Positions 18,015 through 27,005 of a DNA stretch of 64,000 bases are shown piece by piece (position 1 is the first letter of the stretch; the number at the start of each line of letters is the position of its first letter). The stretch comes from Methanobrevibacter sp. (GTDB lineage Archaea; Methanobacteriota; Methanobacteria; Methanobacteriales; Methanobacteriaceae): NCBI RefSeq assembly GCF_030539875.1, contig NZ_JAUNXI010000001.1:62001-126000 (forward strand), in the 5' to 3' direction. The notes beneath the pieces are model-generated. The model searched no databases, was not told the origin of the DNA, and saw nothing but the letters and a program-made list of their open reading frames with translations. The translations under genes and the position numbers were made by a program.

Positions 18015-18437
18015 TTTTAAGCCTCCTAAGCTTATTAATCGGGATAATTTATGTAATTCTAAAAATTAAAATGATTTTTAATAGGTGAATTTGCATAAAT
18101 TACACGATAAACATGTTCTTGTCTTAAAGACCTAACATACATTAAAAAGAGCTTCTACATTCATAGAGGATTGCTATTAAGGTTCTACTATTAATACTTT
18201 GTATTGATTGTTCATATACGGTTATATTCCTTAATAATTGTTTTCACTCCTCTTAGATAATATAATGATAAATTAATAATGATAAATGTAAATTAACTCA
18301 AATGTGTATGTAATAAATATTAAGTATTTATAAATACTATAATTATTATTTATTGGTAAAACTAATATATAAACTGTGTCATGTGTAATTTGATTAATCT
18401 AAATTGCATAAACAGTGATGAAATTTATGGTGAAGTC
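18015..18437. other. 423-base intergenic region between divergent dnaG and rraA-like genes
   Basis: AT-rich region that must hold two divergent promoters. Apart from the dnaG ribosome binding site and a TATA-like run at about 18365-18374 before the rraA-like gene, the stretch 18100-18250 has higher complexity than typical spacer. On the minus strand it contains two micro-ORFs of 10-11 codons. No tRNA or known RNA was recognised; it could be a long dnaG leader or a small RNA. Confidence 0.4.
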
Positions 18438-19181
18438 ATGTCAATAAGTCCAAAAGATGTTTTAAATAAAAATAAAAATCTAAATAAGCGTGTAAGTATT
18501 GAAGAAATTAATTTAGATGATGTTACAATCGATGATTTAAAATTCAATGGTAAAAATTATGATAAATATATTAATTTATATTCCCTATTGGAGAACGTTT
18601 CAGCCTGCCAGGTCTCTGATGCATATAACGGAATATCTCACAGGTCAGGAACAGTTCAAAAAATAAAGTCCGTTAACAACAACAGGGTTTTCGGAAAAAT
18701 TTTCACTGCACAAACAACAAGCGATGACTGGGGAACTTCTGCTTTGGCTATCGATGATGCTGACGAGGGGGATATTTTATTTTTTAAAGTTGATAGTGAA
18801 GATAAGGCCATTTGGGGAGAATTGGCTTCTACCTGTGCAAAAAATAATGGAATTAAAGCCACTGTAATTTATGGATCAGCCCGTGACTTGGATGCGCTGC
18901 TCTATATGGATTTCCCTGTTTTTGCTTCTAATCACTGTCCTAATGCAGGTTCTGCTTTGGGTTTGGGCAGTTTAAATGAACCAATCGAAATTGAAGGTGT
19001 TGAAATAAATCCTGGCGACTTTTTCATTGGTGATGAGAACGGAATTGTCGTAATTCCAAAAAAATTATTCGCAAAAACAATGGCTGCGACACTTGCAGTT
19101 AAGGTCAAAGAATCTAAAATCATAAAAGACATTGGTTCAGGCACAACTTTGTCACAAATAGTTGGTCTTAGAAACAAATAG
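18438..19181 (+). CDS. RraA family protein
   Basis: 247 residues. After an N-terminal extension of about 45 residues comes the RraA fold: ENVSACQVSDAYNG, VFGKIFTAQTTSDDWG, GDILFFKVDSEDKAIWGELAS, ATVIYGSARDLDAL and PGDFFIGDENGIVVIP. In archaea this domain is often fused to hexulose-6-phosphate synthase; here it stands alone. Members range from RNase E inhibitors to aldolases/decarboxylases, and no RNase E is expected in this organism, so an enzymatic role is more likely. The start at 18438 has GGTGAAG just upstream; an earlier in-frame ATG at 18381 lacks one. Confidence 0.8.
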   Translation: MSISPKDVLNKNKNLNKRVSIEEINLDDVTIDDLKFNGKNYDKYINLYSLLENVSACQVSDAYNGISHRSGTVQKIKSVNNNRVFGKIFTAQTTSDDWGTSALAIDDADEGDILFFKVDSEDKAIWGELASTCAKNNGIKATVIYGSARDLDALLYMDFPVFASNHCPNAGSALGLGSLNEPIEIEGVEINPGDFFIGDENGIVVIPKKLFAKTMAATLAVKVKESKIIKDIGSGTTLSQIVGLRNK

Positions 19182-19230
19182 AAAAACATTTAAATAGAAT
19201 TTATATTTATATATAAATATATCGATAGAT

Positions 19231-19240
19231 TTATATATTA
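19231..19240 (+). promoter_or_regulatory. putative TATA box for gar1-tfb
   Basis: A TTATATATTA element preceded by A/G-rich bases lies 39-48 bases upstream of the gar1 ATG, a workable distance for an archaeal promoter with a short leader. AT-rich surroundings keep confidence low. Confidence 0.4.
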
Positions 19241-19278
19241 GTTTTTTATTATAATATAAATGATACAGATTTGATTTT

Positions 19279-19566
19279 ATGAAATTATTAGGTAAAAGTT
19301 TGCACATTGCAAGCTCTGGAAAATTAATAGCTCGAACTACTAAAACACCTTCACCGGGAGCTGTAGTATTTGATAGTAATAAAAAGAAAATAGGTAAGGT
19401 AAATTATATATTCGGACCTACTAGTATGCCTTATGTGTCTATTAGATTATTCGGGTCTGCTAATAAGGATCAAATTGAGAAGAACTGTGGTGAAAAACTA
19501 TTTGTATCAAAACCGAAATCCAAAAAGTCTAGAAAAAGGAGGATGAGACCACGACACAAAAAGTAG
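19279..19566 (+). CDS. gar1: H/ACA ribonucleoprotein core protein Gar1
   Basis: 95 residues with the Gar1 beta-barrel: [43 protein letters not shown] and PYVSIRL. The C-terminal tail is strongly basic ([16 protein letters not shown]), fitting RNA binding. Gar1 joins Cbf5, Nop10 and L7Ae in guide-RNA-directed pseudouridylation. Gar1 next to TFB is a well-known archaeal gene order. The gene's last codons contain AAAAAG followed by the stop, and overlap the open frame of TFB. Confidence 0.95.
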   Translation: MKLLGKSLHIASSGKLIARTTKTPSPGAVVFDSNKKKIGKVNYIFGPTSMPYVSIRLFGSANKDQIEKNCGEKLFVSKPKSKKSRKRRMRPRHKK

Positions 19567-20543
19567 AAGAGATTCCTAAAAGGGGACGTAAAAGAACTCA
19601 AAGAACCAAAACACAAAATGATGCAAGCAATAAAAACGAACAAACTGTATGTCCTGATTGTGGTTCTACTGAATTGATAGGTGACTATGAAAGAGCAGAA
19701 GTCGTATGTGCTCGTTGCGGATTGGTCATTGATGAAAATCTTGTGGATATGGGTCCTGAATGGAGAGCATTTGACCACGAACAAAGAGACAAACGTACAA
19801 GAGTGGGTGCTCCGATTACATACACAATTCACGATAAAGGTTTAAGTACCATGATTGACTGGAGAAACAAGGATATCTATGGTCGTGACATTCCTGCAAG
19901 AAACAGGGCTCAATGGTACAGATTAAGAAAATGGCAAAGAAAAATCAGAATTTCAGGTGCTACTGAGAGAAATTTGGCATTTGCGTTAAGTGAACTTGAC
20001 CGTGATTCCTCAAGATTAGGCCTTCCAAGAAGCGTTAGGGAAGCTGCAAGTGTTGTATACAGAAGTGCAGTTGACAATAAACTGATTAGGGGAAGAAGTA
20101 TTGAGGGAGTAGTGGCCGCGTCATTATATGCTGCTTGCAGACGTTGTAATGTTCCCCGTACTTTAGATGAAATTGCAGAAGTGTCCAGAGTTACTAAAAA
20201 AGAAGTGGGTCGTACATACAGGTTTTTAACACGTGAATTAAACATTAAATTGCCTCCGACTTCTCCTGTAGATTATGTTCCTAGATTCGCATCTGAACTT
20301 GGACTTTCTGGTGAAGCACAATCCAAAGCAATTGAAATCATTGAAAAGGCAATGGAAAAAGGATTAACTTCCGGAAGAGGACCTACAGGTGTTGCAGCAG
20401 CTGCATTATATATTGCGTCAGTTTTACTTGGTGATAGAAAAACCCAAAGGGATGTGGCTGAAATTGCTGGTGTTACTGAAGTGACAATCAGAAACAGGTA
20501 CAAAGAATTAACTGAACAGTTAGATATGGGTGTTACTTTATAA
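19551..20543 (+). CDS. tfb: transcription initiation factor TFB (TFIIB homologue), non-canonical start
   Basis: About 330 residues. The zinc ribbon has CPDC and CARC pairs, then the B-reader/linker region ([18 protein letters not shown]) and two cyclin-like repeats ending with a helix-turn-helix ([21 protein letters not shown]). TFB recruits RNA polymerase to TBP-bound promoters. The frame is open from 19533 and has no ATG, GTG or TTG before the zinc ribbon. The first TTG (19674) would delete the first cysteine pair. I place the start at the ACG at 19551, eight bases after AAGGAGG (19536-19542), inside the end of gar1. ATT at 19572 or a minus-one slip from gar1 are alternatives. The body of the gene is intact and certain; only the start is in doubt. 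Confidence 0.88.
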   Translation, partial: TTQKVEEIPKRGRKRTQRTKTQNDASNKNEQTVCPDCGSTELIGDYERAEVVCARCGLVIDENLVDMGPEWRAFDHEQRDKRTRVGAPITYTIHDKGLSTMIDWRNKDIYGRDIPARNRAQWYRLRKWQRKIRISGATERNLAFALSELDRDSSRLGLPRSVREAASVVYRSAVDNKLIRGRSIEGVVAASLYAACRRCNVPRTLDEIAEVSRVTKKEVGRTYRFLTRELNIKLPPTSPVDYVPRFASELGLSGEAQSKAIEIIEKAMEKGLTSGRGPTGVAAAALYIASVLLGDRKTQRDVAEIAGVTEVTIRNRYKELTEQLDMGVTL

Positions 20544-20649
20544 ACACTCAATTATTTCTTTTTTTTGAATTAATCCCAATAATCATAGAACCATCCGCTA
20601 TTTGAGATGATAAATCAGATTAGAAATTTAAGCATAAAGTTCACTGACA

Positions 20650-22560
20650 CTAGGATGTGTCGTTTTTATATTTTGAATATTTGTCGATTCTATATTTTAA
20701 TTCGTGAACAATTCCATCGTTTCCTGTTTTTTTAACTTTTTCAAGCTTTTTTTGATATTTTGGAAGTCTTTTAAGGAATTTTTTAACATTTGGAGCATTC
20801 ATGCTTTCATGATATTCTCCATAACCTAACTTCTGAACATAAAATCCGTTTAATGTCTGTTCAAAATTTCCGATAGCCGGAACAGAATAAATTGGTTTTT
20901 TAAGGTATATTGCTTCTGAAATAAAGGTAAATCCGCCGTTGCAGATTACTGCTTTTGATGAAGCCAGATCATCATAAAATTCGTCTTCGTTAAACTCTTT
21001 ATAGGTTAAATTTTCATCCACTTCATTTTTATTAAATCCATAAACGATGAATTTTTCATCTTTAAGGGATTTTAATTTACGAACAAGTTTTCCACTTTCC
21101 TTACTTGTCTGATAAACAATTACGCAATCTCCGTTTTCAGGTTCTAACTTCAAAATATCTTCGCGTATGATTGGAGGATAAATCACCGCATTCTTTTTTG
21201 GCCTTATTTTTGGATAAAAGAAGCTGGTTAGAATATGCACCTTCGGCTTGACAACATATGTTTTGATTACTCCTTTTGCTTTAATCATGTCTGCATAATG
21301 ATTTTTAGGATAATCTATCTGGGTTTGCGTAATCATATGGATGTTGTCTAAACTTATCAGGGGGATGTTTAAAAGCTTTGAAACGACCGTTGCAAATATT
21401 TCGAAATCGGTTACTATCACGTCGGGTTTAAGCTTTCTTGCTTTTTTGTATAAGGTTTCATATCCAACTTTCATGTTGCTCGGATTTCTTTTTATGGCAT
21501 TTGCAAGTGTTTTTATATTATTTACCTTATTGTTGATGTAGACTGTATTGAATCCTCCGATTTTATAAACGTTGTCGAATTTGGAATTTAAGTATTCATA
21601 TGCCCTGTCGCTTGAGAAGAGATAAACATCGTAGTCCTCTTTAATTTTATCAACAATTACTCCTGTTCTTATTGCATGGCCCATTCCTTCACCACAAACA
21701 CAGTAAAAAACCACTTTTTTATCTCTTTCGATTTTGGAATTGATTTTAGACCTCACTGAACTGATCTTTTCTTTTGATTCGTCATAGGTTTCCTTAATCG
21801 TATTCAGTTTCTCGGCACTTTTTTCAAGCTTTGATAATTTGGTGGTGGTAAGTTTTTCATGGCCGTGGCCGAAGTTGTAGTTTAACTCACTTGCATCAGT
21901 TCTTTTTCCTAAAAAATCGTTGACAGTACTTTTGCCGTATTGCCTAATTAATGTGGTAATTCCTTCTTCTTCCAGTCTTCTTGTTGAAACACCAATTTTG
22001 GCATTTCTAAGTACTTTAAAAGGTTCTTCCTTTGCCAACCTTTCAATGTAGTCGGTATCTTCACCGAATGTCAGTGACTCGTCAAATCCGCCGCACTTGT
22101 CATGCAATTCTTTTTTTGCAATAATTCCGTAACACCCCGCACCGTGGGGCTTGATGTTTTCAACACTAATCATAAAGTAATTCGCAAAATCATGGAATAT
22201 TTTGTCCTGCATCTTATTTGATAATGGTTTCATCTGGGTAATTGCGATTCCAACCCTCTCCATTCTAAATTCATACAGGACATCTCTCAGGTAGTCTTCT
22301 GTAAGCTTTAAATCAGAATCCAGAAATAGCAGATATTCTCCTTTTGCAACATTGGCACCATTATTCCTACCTACGGCCGGAAGACCTCCGTCAACTACAA
22401 TACAACCGAATTCCTCTGCAATTTCCCGTGTTTTATCTGTGGAGTTGGCATCGGCTACAATAATTTCGTAATCATGAAAATTTTGTTTTTCAATACTCTC
22501 TAAAAGAACCGGAAGGTATTCTTCTTCATTATAGGTAGGTATGATAATGCTTAAAATCAT
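20650..22560 (-). CDS. fused glycosyltransferase: GT2 domain plus MJ1255/MurG-like domain
   Basis: 636 residues. Residues 1 to about 230 are a family 2 glycosyltransferase: ILSIIIPTYNEEEYLPVLLE, VADANSTDKT, and the DXD-like LLFLDSDLK. A charged helical linker (about 235-280) leads to a second GT-B domain starting KVVFYCVCGEGMGHAIRTG, with CNGGFTFISEAIYLKKPIYSVP as the typical donor-binding block of MurG-like and MJ1255-type enzymes. No membrane helices. It probably builds a surface glycan or glycolipid at the cytosolic face, with two transfer steps in one chain. It lies in a minus-strand group with an EamA transporter. Confidence 0.85.
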   Translation of the reverse strand: MILSIIIPTYNEEEYLPVLLESIEKQNFHDYEIIVADANSTDKTREIAEEFGCIVVDGGLPAVGRNNGANVAKGEYLLFLDSDLKLTEDYLRDVLYEFRMERVGIAITQMKPLSNKMQDKIFHDFANYFMISVENIKPHGAGCYGIIAKKELHDKCGGFDESLTFGEDTDYIERLAKEEPFKVLRNAKIGVSTRRLEEEGITTLIRQYGKSTVNDFLGKRTDASELNYNFGHGHEKLTTTKLSKLEKSAEKLNTIKETYDESKEKISSVRSKINSKIERDKKVVFYCVCGEGMGHAIRTGVIVDKIKEDYDVYLFSSDRAYEYLNSKFDNVYKIGGFNTVYINNKVNNIKTLANAIKRNPSNMKVGYETLYKKARKLKPDVIVTDFEIFATVVSKLLNIPLISLDNIHMITQTQIDYPKNHYADMIKAKGVIKTYVVKPKVHILTSFFYPKIRPKKNAVIYPPIIREDILKLEPENGDCVIVYQTSKESGKLVRKLKSLKDEKFIVYGFNKNEVDENLTYKEFNEDEFYDDLASSKAVICNGGFTFISEAIYLKKPIYSVPAIGNFEQTLNGFYVQKLGYGEYHESMNAPNVKKFLKRLPKYQKKLEKVKKTGNDGIVHELKYRIDKYSKYKNDTS

Positions 22561-22583
22561 ATGTTAAGATTTATTTTTAAAAT

Positions 22584-23489
22584 TTATAAGTTTTTGTAAT
22601 GGGATTTTTCATTTTCTGCTCTACTCAACATCATCATAGCGATTATTGTTAAAATAAATCCGCAAAACATCAGTAATGTCGGAATTTCTGAGTAAAATAT
22701 AAATCCGAAAATCAATGCGGCAAATGGTTCGGCTCCGGATAGGAATATTGAAGATATTCCGGAATCAATATAGTTTAAACTCACAGTGGAGAAGATATAA
22801 GGTAGTGCAAATGAAATTGTCGAATGAATGATTAAAAAAGCAACGATTAAAAGAGGATTAACTGAAATGAAATTCTCAATCTGGTTAAAATCAGTTAATG
22901 GGGCCAAAACCAGTGAAATAAACACGATTGAATAAATAAGGATGGTAAATGTATGTTTTTCATTTTCGATTAGTTTTTTAGAAGCCATTAGATAAACCGC
23001 CCAAAACAGTCCTGCCCCTGCACCAAAAACAATTCCGTGCATGGGAATGTTTTCTAAAGCTGTTTCTAAAATTCCGGTCATCAATACGCATCCGAAAATA
23101 GCTAAGGACATGCAAACTAACTTGTTTTTTGTAATCTTTTCTCCAAACAGGAAATATGCAATTATTAACACATAAACTGGAGCCAGTGATAATAAAACGG
23201 CCGCCAAGGATAATGGTATGGTATTCATTGATTCATTATAGCATAAATTAAGTCCTACGATGGACATTGCACAAACCAAAATTAAAGGTATGTCTTTTAA
23301 ATCTATTTTAAGCAATTCCTTCTCAGTAGCTATTATTGCTATTAATATGGGGACAATAGCTATTGAAAACCTTAAAAAAAGAATTGTAATTGAATCAATT
23401 CCATTATGCATTAGTGTTCTGATGAATACTCCGCCTGATCCGAACATCATACCTGCAAGAATTGGCAATATCAAATAGATTTTTTTCAT
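22584..23489 (-). CDS. EamA family (drug/metabolite superfamily) transporter
   Basis: 301 residues with ten hydrophobic helices as two EamA repeats of five. Typical blocks are GSGGVFIRTLMHNGIDSITILFLRF-type text in repeat 1 and GISSIFLSGAEPFAALIFGF in repeat 2. The family exports or imports small metabolites; the substrate is unknown. It lies 24 bases upstream of the fused glycosyltransferase on the same strand, so the two may be cotranscribed. Confidence 0.85.
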   Translation of the reverse strand: MKKIYLILPILAGMMFGSGGVFIRTLMHNGIDSITILFLRFSIAIVPILIAIIATEKELLKIDLKDIPLILVCAMSIVGLNLCYNESMNTIPLSLAAVLLSLAPVYVLIIAYFLFGEKITKNKLVCMSLAIFGCVLMTGILETALENIPMHGIVFGAGAGLFWAVYLMASKKLIENEKHTFTILIYSIVFISLVLAPLTDFNQIENFISVNPLLIVAFLIIHSTISFALPYIFSTVSLNYIDSGISSIFLSGAEPFAALIFGFIFYSEIPTLLMFCGFILTIIAMMMLSRAENEKSHYKNL

Positions 23490-23610
23490 AGAAATTATCT
23501 TTTTAATTTATTACTATAAATTTTTATCTGATTTATGTGATGTTAATGTATCTATCATTAAAAGTAATTGCATATTGTTTTGCTGTTAATGAAAAATAAT
23601 TTCATTCCGT

Positions 23611-24675
23611 TTAGGAATTTAAATAGGAATATACGTTCCATGAAACCGTGTAATACTCGCAGGAATTATTCAATGGCACTTTTAAATCATTAACTAATTC
23701 CATTTCATTATAATCTGAATCCACGATGTAGGTTTCATTGTTTATTTTCTCAATTGGAATGTCTCCAAAGTCAACATCGTCTGAAATATTTGCAATATTT
23801 ACAGTATAATGGTCTGTTTCAGCACCTGCAAGGGCTATTGTAAATCTCAGAGCTATTACTACAATGACTATTATGTATGGTAAGAAACGTTTGAGGAGAT
23901 ATCTTTTTTTGCTCAGACCGGTCCTTTTATATGGTGGCTGTTTTGATTCATTGTCTTCTAGTAATTTTTTATCTTTTAATATGGTGCCTGCAATTAAATT
24001 TAAGTAATATCCGTTTCTATAAACTAACCATAATCCCAATAGTCCAACAAGAGATGGGGTTGCCCACATTCCTCCGTCTATCGCACCAATAATCAGGCAA
24101 CTTGAAAATAAAGCAATTAAAAAGTTTGTAAACCATGCTCTTTTTTGAGAAGCCATAACCAATGTTGTAAATAGTATGGGGATTATTAGAATTATCAAAA
24201 ATCCTGCACTCGGAACATATGGATATAGGCCGATGCCGGTATTTATGTCCTGCTGGATAAAAGGTCCGATTATTTGAGTTAAAGCCGCTCCTAAAATTGA
24301 TTTTAGCATGTGGGTATGCAATATGCTTGTGGAACTCATTGTGCTGGTTACAGAACAGAATATGGTGTTAAGTTCGATGCCCATTTGCATCCTAAATAAA
24401 ACTTCTAAAAAAATACCTAAAACCAGTAAGGCAAATCCGATAACGATTGAAATCTTTAGATACTTTACATTATCAATTTCCTTATCTGTCAGCTGGGATA
24501 AAATTAAAAATAATCCTAAAAGACCAAAAAACAAAATGTCCTTTCCTTTAGATGATCCCATTAAAAATAAGTGGGTTACTGGTCTTATGACCGGATTTAG
24601 AATGTCACTTATAAAAAGTACTCCTGCAAGCAGCATGAATAAAAATCCGGCTATGATAGTTTTATTAAGTTTCAT
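23611..24675 (-). CDS. polytopic membrane protein with exposed C-terminal domain, unknown
   Basis: 354 residues: about seven hydrophobic helices spread over residues 6-290, including a final one around IIVIVVIALRFTIALAGA. A polar tail of about 65 residues follows (DHYTVNIANISDDVDFGDIP onward) that probably faces outside. ATG at 24675 preferred over a TTG two codons upstream. No recognised family. Divergent from the TSUP transporter with 40 bases between. Confidence 0.6.
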   Translation of the reverse strand: MKLNKTIIAGFLFMLLAGVLFISDILNPVIRPVTHLFLMGSSKGKDILFFGLLGLFLILSQLTDKEIDNVKYLKISIVIGFALLVLGIFLEVLFRMQMGIELNTIFCSVTSTMSSTSILHTHMLKSILGAALTQIIGPFIQQDINTGIGLYPYVPSAGFLIILIIPILFTTLVMASQKRAWFTNFLIALFSSCLIIGAIDGGMWATPSLVGLLGLWLVYRNGYYLNLIAGTILKDKKLLEDNESKQPPYKRTGLSKKRYLLKRFLPYIIVIVVIALRFTIALAGAETDHYTVNIANISDDVDFGDIPIEKINNETYIVDSDYNEMELVNDLKVPLNNSCEYYTVSWNVYSYLNS

Positions 24676-24715
24676 TAACAATAATTTAATATTAATACTT
24701 TAAATAAGTGATGTT

Positions 24716-25525
24716 ATGTTTACAATTGAATATTTCATAGGACTAATTCTAATTGGTACACTTGCAGGTTTTGCATCAGGACTTCTGGGAGTTGGTGGAG
24801 GTTTCTTAATCACTCCACTTCAGTTTTTCCTATTAAAATATATTGGAGTCGCGCCGGATCTTGCTATCCTGATTTCTTTCGGAACAAGTTTGGCCATTAT
24901 TATTCCAACATCCATTAGTGGTGCTTACAGGCACACTAAAACAATGGACAATATATTGCAGCCGGGAATCCGATTGGGTATTTTTGGAATAGTCGGAGGG
25001 GCTATTGGCGGTTTTGTTGCATCAGCACTTCCTTCAAGAACATTAGAAATAATATTTGGTCTTTTATTGTTATTCATAACTGTTAATAATGTTTTCAATA
25101 TTAATAAGGAGAGGGATGAAGCCAAAATTCCATTTAATTGGTTTACTATCGGAATTATTGGATTGACTGTTGGATTTTCATCAGGGCTTTTAGGCGTTGG
25201 TGGGGGAGTATTTTTAATAGCTATCTTAACTGCACTTTTAGGATTTTCAATAATAGAGGCAATTGGAACTTCTTCAATATTCATCAGCCTAACGGCTGTT
25301 GGAGGATTTTTATCCTACATGATTACCGGTTGGGGGGTCAGCACATTTCCATATTCAATAGGTTATGTAAGTATTGTTAACTTAATCTTAATTTCATGTT
25401 TTTCAGTGCCGATGGCTTCACTCGGTGCAAAAATGGCACATAAAGTCCCTCAAAAAAAGTTAAAAATAATCTTTTCAGTATTGATTTTCTATATTGCATT
25501 AAATATGTTAGGAATTGTACCATGA
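24716..25525 (+). CDS. TSUP family (TauE/SafE-like) transporter
   Basis: 269 residues with about eight membrane helices arranged as two repeats, each with the family signature (SGLLGVGGGFLITPL near residue 22 and SGLLGVGGGVFLIAIL near residue 155). TSUP proteins move sulfite, sulfonates, sulfur compounds or other anions; the substrate is not readable. A TPR-type gene follows nine bases after the stop. Confidence 0.9.
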   Translation: MFTIEYFIGLILIGTLAGFASGLLGVGGGFLITPLQFFLLKYIGVAPDLAILISFGTSLAIIIPTSISGAYRHTKTMDNILQPGIRLGIFGIVGGAIGGFVASALPSRTLEIIFGLLLLFITVNNVFNINKERDEAKIPFNWFTIGIIGLTVGFSSGLLGVGGGVFLIAILTALLGFSIIEAIGTSSIFISLTAVGGFLSYMITGWGVSTFPYSIGYVSIVNLILISCFSVPMASLGAKMAHKVPQKKLKIIFSVLIFYIALNMLGIVP

Positions 25526-25534
25526 GGTGATAAT

Positions 25535-25891
25535 GTGGGTGAGAGAAAAGTCGGCGAAAATTTTGATGCTAAAAAGGCAGAAGATATTTTTGATAAGTTA
25601 AAAAATGTTGAAGGAAAAATTAAACCTAAAAGGCAGGGCGAATTCGATAATATTAAAAACATGATGAATGAAGCCCAATATCTATTTGATTTGGGTAAAT
25701 TAGGCCGGGCAATCGAATTATATAAACAGGTTATATTTGTTTTGCCGGATTCAAGTAAGGCATATGAGAATTTAATAAAGATTTATCAAAAACAAGAAGA
25801 CTTGGACAGTGAAAAAGACATACTGAAGAAAGCCATTAGTAACTGTAAGAAAAATGAGGATTTTAAAAAGAGATTAAAAGAAATAAGCTAA
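25535..25891 (+). CDS. TPR-like small protein
   Basis: 118 residues. The central part (about residues 45-105) has two tetratricopeptide-like helical pairs: LFDLGKLGRAIELYKQVIFV and SKAYENLIKIYQKQEDLDSE. GTG start with GGTGA four bases upstream; nine-base gap to the TSUP gene. Likely a scaffold or interaction protein; partner unknown. Confidence 0.7.
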   Translation: MGERKVGENFDAKKAEDIFDKLKNVEGKIKPKRQGEFDNIKNMMNEAQYLFDLGKLGRAIELYKQVIFVLPDSSKAYENLIKIYQKQEDLDSEKDILKKAISNCKKNEDFKKRLKEIS

Positions 25892-25939
25892 TGTTTAATG
25901 AAGATATTCTCATCAAACATTTAATCCTGCTTATAATGA

Positions 25940-26143
25940 TCATATAATAATTATTTTTATTAATGTAGTGACAACAAATATTATAATTGAAAAATAAATT
26001 ATTAATCTGCCGTGTTTGCGATATAACTCCACATCTTCTTTAAAGAAAAATAATAGCGCACCGTATACCAATCCAGCAATCGGAATTATTAATGTAAGGA
26101 CATATCCGATAATAGGTATGATTTTGCTTCCTTCATTTCCCAT
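25940..26143 (-). CDS. 67-residue two-helix membrane protein
   Basis: Two hydrophobic helices (about residues 8-32 and 46-67) joined by a charged loop FKEDVELYRKHGR. Starts 12 bases after the upstream minus-strand gene, so probably in that operon. Resembles small DUF4870-like or interferon-induced membrane-type proteins only in general form. Confidence 0.5.
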   Translation of the reverse strand: MGNEGSKIIPIIGYVLTLIIPIAGLVYGALLFFFKEDVELYRKHGRLIIYFSIIIFVVTTLIKIIII

Positions 26144-26155
26144 TTTTCCACCTGC

Positions 26156-27004
26156 TTATTTTATATACACTCCAGTTCCCATGGAACTTATCTGGTAATT
26201 GTCACCGCCAAGTCCGATTAAACAATATTGGATGTCTAAGTCAATCACGCCGTTTCCGCCGGATGCTTTTATTTTTTTAGTTAAATTGATTAAACATTCA
26301 TCCTTTCCGGATTTAAGTCTTTTTAATGTTTCTTTTTCATTCTGTTTAGGATTTAAATTAATTAAATTTTTATCCTTTTCTAAAATCACGGTTGATTGAA
26401 ATTGGCCTAAATTGATAACATTTTTGTCTAAAACATCGGTGCTTGTTATAAAGATAAAATCAAGGCTATTCAGCTTTTGATTGCTTCCCATTTCATCAAA
26501 ATCTTCAACAACTTTAGTTTTAATTTCAAATGGTTTTTTGAGAATGTATTTATATATGATGTATTTTATTTTATAATAAAATTTGTAGATGATCTTCTTA
26601 AAGACGCTTATAATATAGACAACAGCTCCAATTCCCACAACAATCAGCACATAATTGATTAATGTCGGAAAAGCGGCCTGCAATATTACTGCAACTGATC
26701 CGACTGTTATAAAATTCACGCCCAGCAGGGGATTTGCCACTATAAAGCTGTAATATGTTGTACCTATAAACAGGATAAATGCGCTTATTGCACCTGTTGC
26801 CTCATCCATCAGCTTGTCTGCAAGCAATGTTTCACAGTATCCTGCAAGGAGCGGTGCGAAAATCAATCCTAAATTCCAGCCAAATATGGCTATTTTGAAA
26901 TAAAGGAATATTGCATAAATTCCGATACCAATTATGGTACCAAAAACAATGCAAAAAACTTTTTCTTCCATATTTTCAGGCCAATCAGGCATTTTAATTT
27001 TCAT
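26156..27004 (-). CDS. membrane protein with C-terminal YbjQ-like domain
   Basis: 282 residues. The N-terminal half has about five membrane helices (residues 20-165), a basic stretch follows, and the C-terminal 100 residues (from LDFIFITSTDVLDK to SSMGTGVYIK) resemble the UPF0145/YbjQ fold, in particular the closing pattern GNGVIDLDIQYCLIGLGGDN...GTGVYI. The next gene upstream encodes a free-standing UPF0145 protein, so this looks like a membrane-bound relative. ATG at 27004 chosen; a GTG at 27013 would overlap the upstream stop. Function unknown; YbjQ proteins are thought to form pentamers. Confidence 0.6.
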   Translation of the reverse strand: MKIKMPDWPENMEEKVFCIVFGTIIGIGIYAIFLYFKIAIFGWNLGLIFAPLLAGYCETLLADKLMDEATGAISAFILFIGTTYYSFIVANPLLGVNFITVGSVAVILQAAFPTLINYVLIVVGIGAVVYIISVFKKIIYKFYYKIKYIIYKYILKKPFEIKTKVVEDFDEMGSNQKLNSLDFIFITSTDVLDKNVINLGQFQSTVILEKDKNLINLNPKQNEKETLKRLKSGKDECLINLTKKIKASGGNGVIDLDIQYCLIGLGGDNYQISSMGTGVYIK

Positions 27005-27005
27005 G

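Noticed and set aside
20560-20645. C/D-box-like signals (GATGATA ... CTGA) after TFB
   Set aside because: The C box does not match RUGAUGA and no proper internal C'/D' boxes with guide spacing are found.
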